Notes: generated by a model from the letters alone, not told the origin. A DNA stretch of 64,000 bases from Duganella sp. BJB480 (GCA_003416985.1 QVIN01000007.1:400323-464322); one strand, 5' to 3'; positions 54,619 to 63,729 are shown, counted from the first letter of the stretch. Made by a program: numbers and translations.

Positions 54619-55746
54619 TCAATGTGTGCCTTCCAGCGCGGCGTCCGGCTGCTGGGTGGCCTCCGCGTTGAGCAATACGGGGCGGCCCAGTTGCTGCAAC
54701 TGCTGCTGGCGTTGAACTAGATCAAGAGAAGCTAATTTTTGCACTGCACCATAAAAACGCACGAACGTTCGTTCCTGCTTCAGCAAAGAACGGAAGGCGG
54801 GCAGATAATCGTGGTAAGTTCCCACAGCGCTGAGGTGGGCGTTGGTCAGCGGTTCGGCAAACCAGCGGTCGTAGCCCGCGTAGCCGCCCCAGCTGTCCTT
54901 CAACTTCTGGTAATCGGTTTTCAGGTGGGCGAAGATGCGTGCCTTCTCCGCGCGCTTGTGGCGGATGCTGGTTTTGGCGGCGTAGGTGTCGGCCAGCATT
55001 TTGCGGTGGCGTACCAACAGTTCCAGGAAATCCTGGCGGCGCGCATTGTAGCGGGTGTAGGCCTCGCGCATCGGATCGGTGCCGTACAGCTCCAGCCAGC
55101 GCGCCACGCCGGCCTCCTCCACCGCCGTCGCGAAGCCTTCGTTGAACTGGGAATCGCCCTGCACGTACACCACCTGGTGCGCCAGCTCGTGGAACACCAT
55201 GCGCGCCAGCTCGGCGTCGGAATAGTTGATGAAGGTCGACAGCAGCGGATCGCTGAACCAGCCCAGCGTGGAATACGCCGGCACGCCGCCGACCTGCACG
55301 TCGTTGCGCTCCTTGCGCAGTTCGTCGGCATAGGCCATCGCGTCTTCCTTGCTGTAGTAGCCGCGATAGCTGACGCAGCCGGCGATCGGGAAGCACCACT
55401 GGATCGGCCGCAGCGACAGCTCCGGCGTCGCCACCACGTTCCACAGCACGAAGGGGCGCGTGAGCGCGGCGTAGTTCTTGTAGCTGGCGTTGTCGGGCAG
55501 GCCCAGTTCCTTGACGGCGAAGCGGCGTATCAACAACGCTTTTTCCAGGCGGGCCTTGAGCTGGGGATCGGTGCTGGGATCGCCCAGCCAGTCTTCAATC
55601 GGACGGGCGTCCGACCACAGCGCATACTGGCCCTGAGCGGCCTGCATGTAGTACTTGAATTGCGCGCAGCCAGCCAGCATAAGTGCTGCGCAGCCCGCCG
55701 CCACCCAGTATCTGGCGCGGACGATTCGGCGGGCTAAGTTGCGCAT
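54619..55746 (-). CDS. Putative zinc aminopeptidase lipoprotein
   Basis: 375 residues. The N-terminus has a hydrophobic signal ending in the lipobox LAGC (cysteine near residue 27), so it should be lipid-anchored. It belongs to the putative aminopeptidase (PF10023-like) group: the zinc motif HELAHQVVYVQGD near residue 186 and the second glutamate in FNEGFATAVEE downstream (gluzincin pattern HExxH...E). GAAGGTAATGT precedes the ATG, 9 bases after the molybdoenzyme stop, so the two are likely one unit. The substrate is unknown. Confidence 0.9.
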   Translation of the reverse strand: MRNLARRIVRARYWVAAGCAALMLAGCAQFKYYMQAAQGQYALWSDARPIEDWLGDPSTDPQLKARLEKALLIRRFAVKELGLPDNASYKNYAALTRPFVLWNVVATPELSLRPIQWCFPIAGCVSYRGYYSKEDAMAYADELRKERNDVQVGGVPAYSTLGWFSDPLLSTFINYSDAELARMVFHELAHQVVYVQGDSQFNEGFATAVEEAGVARWLELYGTDPMREAYTRYNARRQDFLELLVRHRKMLADTYAAKTSIRHKRAEKARIFAHLKTDYQKLKDSWGGYAGYDRWFAEPLTNAHLSAVGTYHDYLPAFRSLLKQERTFVRFYGAVQKLASLDLVQRQQQLQQLGRPVLLNAEATQQPDAALEGTH

Positions 55747-55755
55747 ACATTACCT

Positions 55756-57834
55756 TCAAGCAGCGACTCTTTCGACTTGTACCAGTGTATCGTAAAAAGT
55801 TGGTGCGCGGCCCATATCGGTTAACTGTTGGCTGGTAACCTCATTGGCGTTTTTACCATCCCTGCCTAGCTTTTTCCACCACACTGACAAGCCTACAACA
55901 AGGCCCGCGCGCGCCTTGTCCGTGACCCGCGCCTTGGCGATGAAGGTGCCGCGGTCGTTGAAGATGCGCACCATGTCGCCGTCGGCGATGCCGCGCGCGG
56001 CGCTGTCGTCGGGATGGATGTCGAGGTGCGGCTCGCCCTCCGCCGAACGCAGGCTTTTCACGTTGACGAATGTGGAGTTGAGGAAGTTGCGCGCCGGCGG
56101 AGAAATCATCGCCAGCGGATAGCGCTTGGCCAGCTCCGGGTTGCTGGCCACCGATTCATACGGCGGCAGGTAGGCGGGCAGCGGATCGAGTCCGTCGGCC
56201 GCCATCGCGGCGGAATAGAACTCGCACTTGCCGGACGGCGTGGGGAAGCCGCCGTGCGCGAACGGCGCGTCGGGCACGTTGAGTTTCTGCCAGCCCTTTT
56301 GCTTCAGCGACTCCCAATCGAAGTTGACGGCGCGGACGTCCTGCGCGTTAAAGGCCATCGCCGCCAGCTGGTCGTCGCTGTCCTGGAAGCACGGGTCGTC
56401 GAAGCCCATGCGCGCGGCCAGCAGGCGGAAGATCTCGGTGTTGGCCTTGGCCTCGCCCATCGGCGCGATGGCGGCGTTGTTGGCCATCATGTACAGGTGG
56501 CCGTAGGCGGTGTGCGTGTCGATGTGCTCCAGCTGCGTGGTGGCCGGCAGCACGATGTCGGCATAGTCCACGGTGTCGGTCTGGAAGTGCTCCAGCACCA
56601 CGGTGAACAAATCCTCGCGCGCGAAGCCGGCCATCACCTTGCCCGAATCGGGCGCGATCGCCAGCGGGTTGGCGTTGTAGACGATCACCGCCTCCACCGC
56701 CGGCCCGAACTCCGGCGACGCGGCGCGCAGCAGGTCGTCGCCGATGGTGGTCATGTTGATGGTGCGCGGCTGCTTCGTCAGCAGGTCGGGCCGCTGCAGC
56801 GCCGCCTTGTTGGTCGGGAAGGAGCCGCCGGACGACAGCTGGATGCCGCCGGCCGGATGGCGCCACGCGCCCACCAGCGCCGGCAGGCAGGCGATGCTGC
56901 GCACCGACATGCCGCCGCCGCGCACGCGCTGCACCCCGTAGTTGGCGCGGATCGCCACCGGCTCGCCGGCGCGCGCCATGCCGCCGTACAACCGCGCCAG
57001 GTCGACCACCTCGGCCACGCTGATGCCGCAGGTTTCGGCGGTGCGTTCCGGCGTCCATTCGGCGGCGCGCTCCTTCAGTTGCTCGAAGCCCAGCGTGTGC
57101 TGCGCGATGTAGTCGTGGTCGAGCAGGTCTTCGGCGATCAGCACGTGCATCAGGCCCAGCGCCAGCGCGGCGTCGGTGCCGGGCAGCAGCGCGATGTGCT
57201 GGTGGCATTTCTCGGCCGTCAGCGAGCGGTAGGGATCGATGGCGATCAGCTTGGCGCCGTTGCGCTTGGCCTCCTGCGCGCGGGTCCAGAAGTGCAGGTT
57301 GGAGGCGATCGGATTGCCGCCCCAGATCACGATCAGTTTCGCGTTCTGGAACTGTTCAAGGTCAATACCGATCGAGGCGCCGATGGTGTACTTGTAACCG
57401 GTGGCGCCGGCGGTCGCGCAGATGGTGCGGTCCAGCAGCGAGGCGCCGATGCGGTTGAAGAAACGCATCGACATCGACTCGCCCTGCACCAGCCCCATGG
57501 TGCCGCAATAGCTGTACGGCAGGATCGCCTCCGGCGCGCGCTCGGCCAGCGGCTTGAGGCGGGCGGCGATGGTGTCGAGCGCCTCGTCCCAGCTGATGCG
57601 CTCGAACTTGCCCTCGCCCTTCTTGCCGATGCGGCGCAGCGGATGCAGCAGACGGTCCGCGTGGTAGGTGCGCTCGGTGTAGCGCGCCACCTTGGTGCAC
57701 AGCACGCCGGCCGTGGTTGGATGGTCGGGGTCGCCCTTGACGGCGGTGGCCACGCCGTCCTCCACCGTCACCAGCAGCGCGCAGGTGTCGGGGCAATCGT
57801 GCGGGCAGGCCGCGCGGACTTGTGTCGTTGTCAT
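55756..57834 (-). CDS. Molybdopterin-dependent oxidoreductase (formate dehydrogenase/DMSO reductase superfamily)
   Basis: 692 residues from ATG 57834 (MTTTQVRAACPHDCPDTCALLV). N-terminal [4Fe-4S] ligands C-x3-C-x3-C and a later cysteine in VLCTKVARYTERT, then molybdopterin domains (VIWGGNPIASNLHFW, GTDAALALGLMH, GTMGLVQGESMSMRFFNRIG) and the C-terminal MoCo-binding domain (HPDDSAARGIADGDMVRIFNDRG). No Tat signal: it is cytoplasmic. No iron-sulfur or membrane partner subunit is adjacent; it may act with a soluble electron carrier. The substrate cannot be named. It is followed by the zinc aminopeptidase. Confidence 0.9.
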   Translation of the reverse strand: MTTTQVRAACPHDCPDTCALLVTVEDGVATAVKGDPDHPTTAGVLCTKVARYTERTYHADRLLHPLRRIGKKGEGKFERISWDEALDTIAARLKPLAERAPEAILPYSYCGTMGLVQGESMSMRFFNRIGASLLDRTICATAGATGYKYTIGASIGIDLEQFQNAKLIVIWGGNPIASNLHFWTRAQEAKRNGAKLIAIDPYRSLTAEKCHQHIALLPGTDAALALGLMHVLIAEDLLDHDYIAQHTLGFEQLKERAAEWTPERTAETCGISVAEVVDLARLYGGMARAGEPVAIRANYGVQRVRGGGMSVRSIACLPALVGAWRHPAGGIQLSSGGSFPTNKAALQRPDLLTKQPRTINMTTIGDDLLRAASPEFGPAVEAVIVYNANPLAIAPDSGKVMAGFAREDLFTVVLEHFQTDTVDYADIVLPATTQLEHIDTHTAYGHLYMMANNAAIAPMGEAKANTEIFRLLAARMGFDDPCFQDSDDQLAAMAFNAQDVRAVNFDWESLKQKGWQKLNVPDAPFAHGGFPTPSGKCEFYSAAMAADGLDPLPAYLPPYESVASNPELAKRYPLAMISPPARNFLNSTFVNVKSLRSAEGEPHLDIHPDDSAARGIADGDMVRIFNDRGTFIAKARVTDKARAGLVVGLSVWWKKLGRDGKNANEVTSQQLTDMGRAPTFYDTLVQVERVAA

Positions 57835-57981
57835 GTCTTGGATCAAAAATCGTGGACGGAAAGCTGTATGGTAAACGAAATGGAGACGATTCCGTCCGCT
57901 CTGGATTTGTTCGGCTGACAAGGGCTACAATGGCTGTTCTCGCCGCCCAAAAGGCAGGCGAACCCGATCTTGGAGAAGCAG

Positions 57982-59175
57982 ATGAAACTAGTTGATCCCA
58001 TCATTGCATTTCAATCTGAAATACAGCAAATCCGGCGTGACCTGCACGCCCATCCCGAGCTGTGCTACGAAGAGCAACGCACCTCCGACATCATCGCCGA
58101 CAAGCTGAGCGAATGGGGCATCCCGGTGATCCGCGGACTGGGCCTGACGGGCGTGGTCGGCATCATCAAGCACGGCAGCTCCAAGCGCGCGATCGGCCTG
58201 CGCGCCGACATGGACGCGTTGCCGATGCAGGAAGTGAACACCTTCGCCCACGCCTCGCGCCATCCCGGCAAGATGCACGCCTGCGGCCACGACGGCCACA
58301 CCGCCATGCTGCTGGGCGCGGCCAAGCACCTGGCCGAGCACCGCAATTTCGACGGAACGGTTTACCTCGTTTTCCAGCCGGCCGAGGAAGGCGGCGCCGG
58401 CGCGCGCCGCATGATCGAGGACGGCCTGTTCGAGCAGTGCCCGATGGATGCGATCTACGGCATGCACAACTGGCCGGGCGCGCCGGCCGGCACGATGAGC
58501 GTGGTCGAGGGGCCGATGATGGCGTCCAGTAACGAGTTCTACGTCACGGTCAAAGGCAAGGGCGCGCACGCGGCCCAGCCGCACAAGGGCATCGATCCGG
58601 TGATGGTGGCGGTGCAGATCGCGCAGAGCTGGCAGACCATCATCAGCCGGCAGAAGAGCCCGCTGGACACGGCCGTGCTGTCGATCACGCAGATCCACGC
58701 CGGCAGCGCCACCAATGTGATTCCCGACGAGGCCGAACTGGTGGGTACGGTGCGTACCTTCACGCAGCCGGTGCTGGACATGATCGAGCAGCGCATGGGC
58801 GAGATCGCCCACCACACGGCGGCCGCGTTCGGCGCCGAGGTGGAGTTCAAGTTCCGCCGCAATTATCCGCCGCTGGTCAACCATCCGGCCGAGACGCGCT
58901 TCGCGGTCGAGGTGATGAAGTCGGTGGTGGGCGCCGACAAGGTCGACGACAACGTCGAGCCGACCATGGGCGCGGAAGACTTCGCGTTCTTCCTGCAGGC
59001 CAAGCCGGGCTGCTACGTCTTCATCGGCAACGGCGAGGGCGACCATCGCGACGGCGGCCACGGCCTCGGCCCGTGCGTGCTGCACAACGGCAGCTACGAC
59101 TTCAACGACAACTTGCTGCCGATCGGCGCCAGCTTCTGGGTGCGGCTGGCGGAAATGAGCTTGCCAGCGGCTTAA
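57982..59175 (+). CDS. M20-family amidohydrolase (hippurate hydrolase-like)
   Basis: 397 residues from ATG 57982, with GGAGAAGCAG upstream; a TTG at 57970 would add four residues. Metal ligands: HACGHDGHTAMLLGAAK (near residue 102), PAEEGGAGARRMIE, MHNWPGAPAG and a histidine at the C-terminal end in VLHNGSYDFND. The type is close to hippurate hydrolase/IAA-amino-acid hydrolase/N-acyl-amino-acid amidohydrolase; it cleaves acyl-amino acids. It is divergent from the molybdoenzyme, with its stop overlapping that of the convergent dehydrogenase. Confidence 0.93.
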   Translation: MKLVDPIIAFQSEIQQIRRDLHAHPELCYEEQRTSDIIADKLSEWGIPVIRGLGLTGVVGIIKHGSSKRAIGLRADMDALPMQEVNTFAHASRHPGKMHACGHDGHTAMLLGAAKHLAEHRNFDGTVYLVFQPAEEGGAGARRMIEDGLFEQCPMDAIYGMHNWPGAPAGTMSVVEGPMMASSNEFYVTVKGKGAHAAQPHKGIDPVMVAVQIAQSWQTIISRQKSPLDTAVLSITQIHAGSATNVIPDEAELVGTVRTFTQPVLDMIEQRMGEIAHHTAAAFGAEVEFKFRRNYPPLVNHPAETRFAVEVMKSVVGADKVDDNVEPTMGAEDFAFFLQAKPGCYVFIGNGEGDHRDGGHGLGPCVLHNGSYDFNDNLLPIGASFWVRLAEMSLPAA

Positions 59176-60068
59176 ACCAGCTTGTCCGGGGCGGTTCCGA
59201 CGCGCTGTCCCGGGTTCACCGCTTCCAGTCCCAGCAGGGCCGCCGAATGATCGGCCTGCGGGACAGTCTCCACCAGCGCCTGATAGCGTTCGGTCACCAG
59301 CTGCGTCACCGGCAAGGTGATGCCGGCCGCCTCCGCAGCAGCCAGGATGTTGCGCTGATCCTTCAATTGCGTCTTCACCTGTCCGCCCGCGACAAAATTC
59401 CGGTCCAGCATGCGCTGGCCGTGTACATCAAGAATTTTGCTTTCGGCGAAGCCGCCGCGTATCGCCGCCCGCATCGCGGCCGGATCGGCGCCGGCCGCCT
59501 GCGCCAGCAGCAAGGCCTCGGCCACGATGTTGATGGTGGCGCCGACGATCAGTTGATTGCACAGCTTGGCCACCTGGCCGCTGCCGGCCGGGCCCACCAG
59601 CGTCGGCCGGCCCATGACGGCCAGCACCGGCTCCAGCTCGGCGAAATCATCCGCATCGCCGCCGGCCATGATGGCCAGCGTGCCCGCCGCCGCGCCGCCC
59701 ACGCCGCCGGACACCGGCGCATCGACAAAGCGCCGTCCCTGCGCGGCCAGCAGCGCGTGGAAGTCCTGCGCCTCGGATTGGCGGGTCGAACTCATGTCCA
59801 CCCACAGCGCGCGCGGCGCCAGCGCCGGCAGCGCGGCGCGCATCACCTCGCCGACGACCGGGCCGGCCTCCAGCATCGAGATGACGATGCCGGCGTCGCG
59901 CACCGCCTCGGCCAGATCGGGCACCGCGTGCGCGCCGGCGTCGGCCAGCGCGGCGGCCTTGGCGAAGGTGCGGTTCCAGACCGAGACCTGGTGGCCGGCC
60001 GCCAGCAGGCGGCGCACCATCGGATCTCCCATCAAGCCAATACCGAGAAAGGCGATTCGCGTAGACAA
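59172..60068 (-). CDS. Beta-hydroxyacid dehydrogenase (3-hydroxyisobutyrate / tartronate-semialdehyde reductase family)
   Basis: 298 residues if read from TTG 60068, which has AGGAG 6 bases upstream; TTG 60074 has the AGGAG too close. NAD(P) Rossmann motif FLGIGLMGDPMVRRLLAAGH, substrate-binding SGGVGGAAAGTLAIMAGG, and the catalytic lysine in GQVAKLCNQ. It is a cytoplasmic oxidoreductase of 2- or 3-hydroxyacids; 3-hydroxyisobutyrate dehydrogenase and tartronate-semialdehyde reductase cannot be told apart by eye. It is convergent with the amidohydrolase and divergent from pagL. Confidence 0.9.
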   Translation of the reverse strand: MSTRIAFLGIGLMGDPMVRRLLAAGHQVSVWNRTFAKAAALADAGAHAVPDLAEAVRDAGIVISMLEAGPVVGEVMRAALPALAPRALWVDMSSTRQSEAQDFHALLAAQGRRFVDAPVSGGVGGAAAGTLAIMAGGDADDFAELEPVLAVMGRPTLVGPAGSGQVAKLCNQLIVGATINIVAEALLLAQAAGADPAAMRAAIRGGFAESKILDVHGQRMLDRNFVAGGQVKTQLKDQRNILAAAEAAGITLPVTQLVTERYQALVETVPQADHSAALLGLEAVNPGQRVGTAPDKLV

Positions 60069-60182
60069 TTCCAACTCCTGAGATGGTCAAAAAAGCAGCC
60101 ACGCCGGAATATTTTCAAGAACCCCGGTACAATCTGGGCAGCCGTATAAATTGAGATACAGCACTAACTATGCAAGGATACT

Positions 60183-60728
60183 ATGTTCGCTAAAAAATTG
60201 ATCGCAGCCGCCGCCGCACTGATCGCGATGCAGGGCGCCTACGCCGATGACAAGCTGGTCGACTCCGTCGCCATCGATTACGGCAATGCCGCCAAGGTCC
60301 AGATGGTGCGTTTCAGCGCCGCCAAGGACTGGAGCGCGCGCTGGTTCCAGTCGAACGGCACGCACCTGAGCGGCTACTGGGAAGCCAGCGCCGGTTTCTG
60401 GAAAGAGAGCCAGTACCAGAATATTTCTGGCAACACCGCCCACCTGTGGGATGTCGGCTTCACGCCGGTGTTCCGCTTCGAGAATGACAACAAAAAGGGC
60501 CTGTACTACGAAGGCGGCATCGGCGTGCACCGCCTGTCCAAGCTGTACGACAACGACACCTACCGCCTGTCGACCCACTTCCAGTTTGGCGACCACATCG
60601 GCATCGGCTACGTGTTCGACAACAACTGGGAAATCGGCGGCAAGATCCAGCACTTCTCGAACGGCGGCTACAAAAAGCCCAATACCGGCGTGAACTTCCT
60701 CGAAGTCAAAGCGGCCTACCACTTCTAA
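60183..60728 (+). CDS. Lipid A 3-O-deacylase, PagL-type acyloxyacyl hydrolase
   Basis: 181 residues: signal peptide (MFAKKLIAAAAALIAMQGAYA), then an eight-stranded outer-membrane barrel. The catalytic His and Ser lie in KIQHFSNGGYKKPNTG (near residue 157), with a glutamate in NFLEVKAAYHF completing the triad seen in Pseudomonas PagL; the C-terminal F is typical of outer-membrane proteins. It removes the 3-position acyl chain from lipid A in the outer membrane. AAGGA lies 5 bases before the ATG; a TACAAT box at 60128-60133 may be the -10 element. Followed by palindrome copy 3. Confidence 0.92.
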   Translation: MFAKKLIAAAAALIAMQGAYADDKLVDSVAIDYGNAAKVQMVRFSAAKDWSARWFQSNGTHLSGYWEASAGFWKESQYQNISGNTAHLWDVGFTPVFRFENDNKKGLYYEGGIGVHRLSKLYDNDTYRLSTHFQFGDHIGIGYVFDNNWEIGGKIQHFSNGGYKKPNTGVNFLEVKAAYHF

Positions 60729-60733
60729 AAATT

Positions 60734-60820
60734 TGGGGTCAAGTCTGACATTCGGACACGGGCTCTACTGTAGCGCGGCGCTACGGTAGAGCCCGTGTCC
60801 GAATGTCAGACTTGACCCCA
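60734..60820. repeat. 87-bp palindrome, repeat family copy 3
   Basis: Same outer arms as copies 1 and 2, with inner arm GGCTCTACTGTAGCGC, partner GCGCTACGGTAGAGCC and a one-base centre. It has one T-G pair at the same place as copy 2. It lies between the pagL stop (60728) and the stop of the convergent L,D-transpeptidase (60826). Confidence 0.96.
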
Positions 60821-60825
60821 ATGTC

Positions 60826-62055
60826 TTATACGTTCGTTTCGGCGACGATCTTCCAGCTTTTGCCTTCCTTGGCCCAGTACTGCTTCTTGCGCACCGCGTG
60901 GCGGAACTTGCCGACCACGATCTGCTGCGTGAAATTGCTGACGATGACTTCTTCCTGGCTCGGCTGGCGGAAATAGCTCGGCTCGGTCACGGTCACGCTG
61001 ATCTTCTTGGCACCCGGCAGGAAGCGATTCTTGTCCAGCCAGGCGTTCACATCCTCGTCGGCCGCCGACTTGAAGCGCGGCGAATATAGCGCTCGCAGGC
61101 CGGCATCGTCGCGGTTCTCGACGTCGCGGCGCCACGATTCCACCAGCGCGCTGGCGACACGCAGGTCGCGCTCCATCTGTTCCTTGCTGACGAACTCGAC
61201 CTGGTCGCCGATCAGGATCGGCGTCTTGCCGATCTCCACCGTGCGGGTCAGCGTGTTGAGGTCGTCGTTGCTGACCACTACGCAGCCGTCGGTCGACAGC
61301 GGCGGACGGCTGAAGGTCTCCGGCGGCGTGCCGTGCACCCAGATGCCGGAACCGCTGCGGCCCTGCGCCTTGTCCCAGTCGTTCGGATAGTCGAGCGGCA
61401 ACGCGCCCTTGCCATACATGTCGGGCAGCTTGATGCCGGGCAGGCGGCCGATGATGTAGTACACGCCCACCGGCGTGCGCATGTCGCCTTCCTTGAGCTT
61501 GTTGATGCCCAGCTTGCCCTGGCTGACGTAGAAGTCGGACAGCAAACGGATCTGGTCGTTGCGGTTCTCGTACAGGTAGAGTCGCGAATGCTTGGCGTCG
61601 ACAATCAGCGCGTGGCGCTGGTCCTTGCGCATCTGCAGCAGCGCGCGCGGCAGCAGCGCCGGCGACGGCCGGCCAGGTTCGGCCTGCAGGCGCACGGCCG
61701 CCTCGCGGCGCAGATCGGCCAGCTTGGAATCCTCGCCCGGCGGCACGGCAGCGCCCAGCACGTTCACCGCGCGGGTATGCATCAGCAGGATGTCGCCGCG
61801 CACCAAGTGGCCAAGGCGGAAGTTGGGATAGGCCTCCACCAGCGCATCGGCCTTTTGCTGGGCCTCACGCAGGTTGTGCTGGGCCAGCTCGCGGTAGATA
61901 TCGGACAGCAGCTCTTCGGGATTGGCTTTACGAACGACCGGCGCCCGCGCAGGCTTTTTTGCGGCGTAGCTGGCCTCCCCTCCCAAGACACTGAGAAGTA
62001 CCGCGCATAGCAAGCCACTGGTACGCCAGTGTTGTGTAAATCTAAAGTGTGACAT
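60826..62055 (-). CDS. L,D-transpeptidase with C-terminal NTF2-like domain
   Basis: 409 residues with a signal peptide ending near SYAAKKP. The YkuD catalytic domain (about residues 145-290) carries GIWVHGTPPETFSRPPLSTDGCVVVSN with the catalytic cysteine near 258 and its histidine near 239. A C-terminal NTF2/Cds6-like domain (about 300-409) follows. Such enzymes make 3-3 cross-links in peptidoglycan or attach proteins to it. Its ATG overlaps the stop of the upstream TPR gene as TGATG, so the two are coupled. Confidence 0.93.
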   Translation of the reverse strand: MSHFRFTQHWRTSGLLCAVLLSVLGGEASYAAKKPARAPVVRKANPEELLSDIYRELAQHNLREAQQKADALVEAYPNFRLGHLVRGDILLMHTRAVNVLGAAVPPGEDSKLADLRREAAVRLQAEPGRPSPALLPRALLQMRKDQRHALIVDAKHSRLYLYENRNDQIRLLSDFYVSQGKLGINKLKEGDMRTPVGVYYIIGRLPGIKLPDMYGKGALPLDYPNDWDKAQGRSGSGIWVHGTPPETFSRPPLSTDGCVVVSNDDLNTLTRTVEIGKTPILIGDQVEFVSKEQMERDLRVASALVESWRRDVENRDDAGLRALYSPRFKSAADEDVNAWLDKNRFLPGAKKISVTVTEPSYFRQPSQEEVIVSNFTQQIVVGKFRHAVRKKQYWAKEGKSWKIVAETNV

Positions 62056-63455
62056 CAGCTACCCGAAGCTTCCTGCTTGATCTGCCATTTTCCACCATTT
62101 TTGACGAGCACAAGCGTCTTTCGGCTTCTGGCCGTCAAGCGGTCCGATTCATAAGTCTGGCGGAAGGTCACTTTGGCAGTGTTGCCGTTCACGACCACTT
62201 CGGGCGCGCCCACATCGACGCGGATGCGGCCCTTGCCTTCAATGCGGGCGCGGCGCTCATCGGCCCATGCCTTGCGCGACAAGCCTTTGGGCGGTTCGAA
62301 CTCCTGGCTGTAATAGCCGAGGTAGGAATCGACGTTCTGCGCGGTCCAGGCCTTGGCCCAGCCGTGGACTTGTGCCAGCACGGCGTCGCGGTCGGACGTG
62401 TCCGGCTTCGCGGCTTTTTCCGGCTCGTGCTTGGCAGGCTTCGGCGGCTCCGCCTTGGCGGGTTTGGCTGGTTCGGCCTGGGCGACCACTACCGGCGCGG
62501 CTTTGACTGGCGCAGGCGCAGGGACAGGTGTCGGCTTCGGCGGTTCGACTTTGGCCAACACTGGCGCCGGGACTGGTGCGGCAGGCTTGGCGGGCGCTGG
62601 CGTTGGCGTTGCCGCCGGCGCGGGTGCGGGTGGTTTGGCCGGTACTGGTACTGGTGCTGGCAGTTTGGCAGGTGCCGGTGCGGGCGTCGGCACGGTCGCG
62701 GCAGCCACTTTGACGACCGGCGCTGGCGGCGTGACGGACAAGGCTGGTATGCGCTGCAACGTGGTCGACTTGCCGGCATCGGCAGGAATTTGCGAAATCA
62801 GCGGCGGAGCCGCATTGGCTGGCGCACGCGGCGCGGTCGCCGCTTGGGCCACCTGCGGCGCCGGAGCAGGAACTGGCGCTGGCGCTGGCGCCGCAGCCTC
62901 GGGCGCGGCAAACTTAGCGCCCGTGCTGCTGGAGAAATTACGCAATAGCGTCAGCTTGGACTTGGCCGGCGGCGCATTGTTAGCCCCCAACGCCAGCGCC
63001 TTGTCATAAGCCTGGCTGGCCATCTTGCCATAGACATCGCCCAGGTTTTCATAGGCCGTCATATAGCTTGGATTGGTGCGTATCGCCTTTTCCAGCGCCA
63101 CGCGCGCCTTGTCATACTGCCCGCTGGCGGCGTACAGCACGGCCAGGTTGTTGTATGGCTCCGGCAGATCTTTGTAATCTTCGGTCAGCTTGGTGAAGAC
63201 AGCGATGGCCTCGTCCGACTTGTTTTGCTCGGTCAGCAGCACGCCTTTCATGAAGCGCATCTGCGGGTCGGACGGATGCCTGCTCAGGTATTCATTGGTC
63301 TTGTTAAGTGCTTCGACAACCTTGCCAGCCTTGGCCAGTTTGCTGACGTCGGCCATCTCGTCGGCGCGCGCTGGCGCTGTCGCGAAGATGGTTGCCACGA
63401 TGCCGGCGGACGCCAGGGCTCGGTACAGCATAGGATGGGCTGTCTTGTTTTTCAT
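62055..63455 (-). CDS. Periplasmic TPR protein with Pro/Ala-rich linker and NTF2-like domain
   Basis: 466 residues from ATG 63455 (MKNKTAHPMLYRALASAGI), signal peptide cleaved near PARADEM; a TTG at 63470 is the alternative. Residues about 30-155 are TPR repeats (YNNLAVLYAASGQYDKARVALEKAI, YENLGDVYGKMA). Residues about 170-350 are a Pro/Ala-rich flexible linker. The last 110 residues are a Cds6/NTF2-like domain (WAKAWTAQNVDSYLGYYSQEF). The same C-terminal fold occurs in the L,D-transpeptidase to which it is coupled, which suggests a joint cell-wall role. Confidence 0.85.
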   Translation of the reverse strand: MKNKTAHPMLYRALASAGIVATIFATAPARADEMADVSKLAKAGKVVEALNKTNEYLSRHPSDPQMRFMKGVLLTEQNKSDEAIAVFTKLTEDYKDLPEPYNNLAVLYAASGQYDKARVALEKAIRTNPSYMTAYENLGDVYGKMASQAYDKALALGANNAPPAKSKLTLLRNFSSSTGAKFAAPEAAAPAPAPVPAPAPQVAQAATAPRAPANAAPPLISQIPADAGKSTTLQRIPALSVTPPAPVVKVAAATVPTPAPAPAKLPAPVPVPAKPPAPAPAATPTPAPAKPAAPVPAPVLAKVEPPKPTPVPAPAPVKAAPVVVAQAEPAKPAKAEPPKPAKHEPEKAAKPDTSDRDAVLAQVHGWAKAWTAQNVDSYLGYYSQEFEPPKGLSRKAWADERRARIEGKGRIRVDVGAPEVVVNGNTAKVTFRQTYESDRLTARSRKTLVLVKNGGKWQIKQEASGS

Positions 63456-63570
63456 TGAGGTATAAAGCAAGCACGGAAGAGCACATGGTACACCTTTCGT
63501 TTCTTCAGATCAAAATCTAGCTTGTATCTTATATGCCTCTTTTTACGACAAAAAACTGTCGCCGAAAGCG

Positions 63571-63604
63571 AAAAACCCCACCAAGATAACTCGGTGGGGT
63601 TTTT
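63571..63604 (-). terminator. rRNA operon terminator
   Basis: AAAAACCCCACC (63571-63582) pairs with GGTGGGGTTTTT (63593-63604); Ts follow on both strands. It lies 11 bases past the 3' end of the 5S gene on the minus strand and ends the rRNA operon. The upstream run of the TPR gene on the same strand (ATG 63455) starts after it. Confidence 0.92.
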
Positions 63605-63614
63605 CATATAACTA

Positions 63615-63729
63615 GCCTGACGATAACCTACTTTCACACTGGTTGCAGCACTATCATCGGCGCAGAGTTGTTTCACGGTCCTGTTCGGGATGGGAAGGGG
63701 TGGGACCAACTTGCTATGGTCATCAGGCA
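63615..63729 (-). rRNA. rrf: 5S ribosomal RNA
   Basis: The minus strand begins TGCCTGATGACCATAGCAAG and contains the conserved CCCATCCCGAACAGG region and the pairing 3' end ATCGTCAGGC, i.e. a complete 5S rRNA of about 115 bases of betaproteobacterial type. It follows the 23S gene after about 160 bases and precedes the terminator. Confidence 0.97.
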
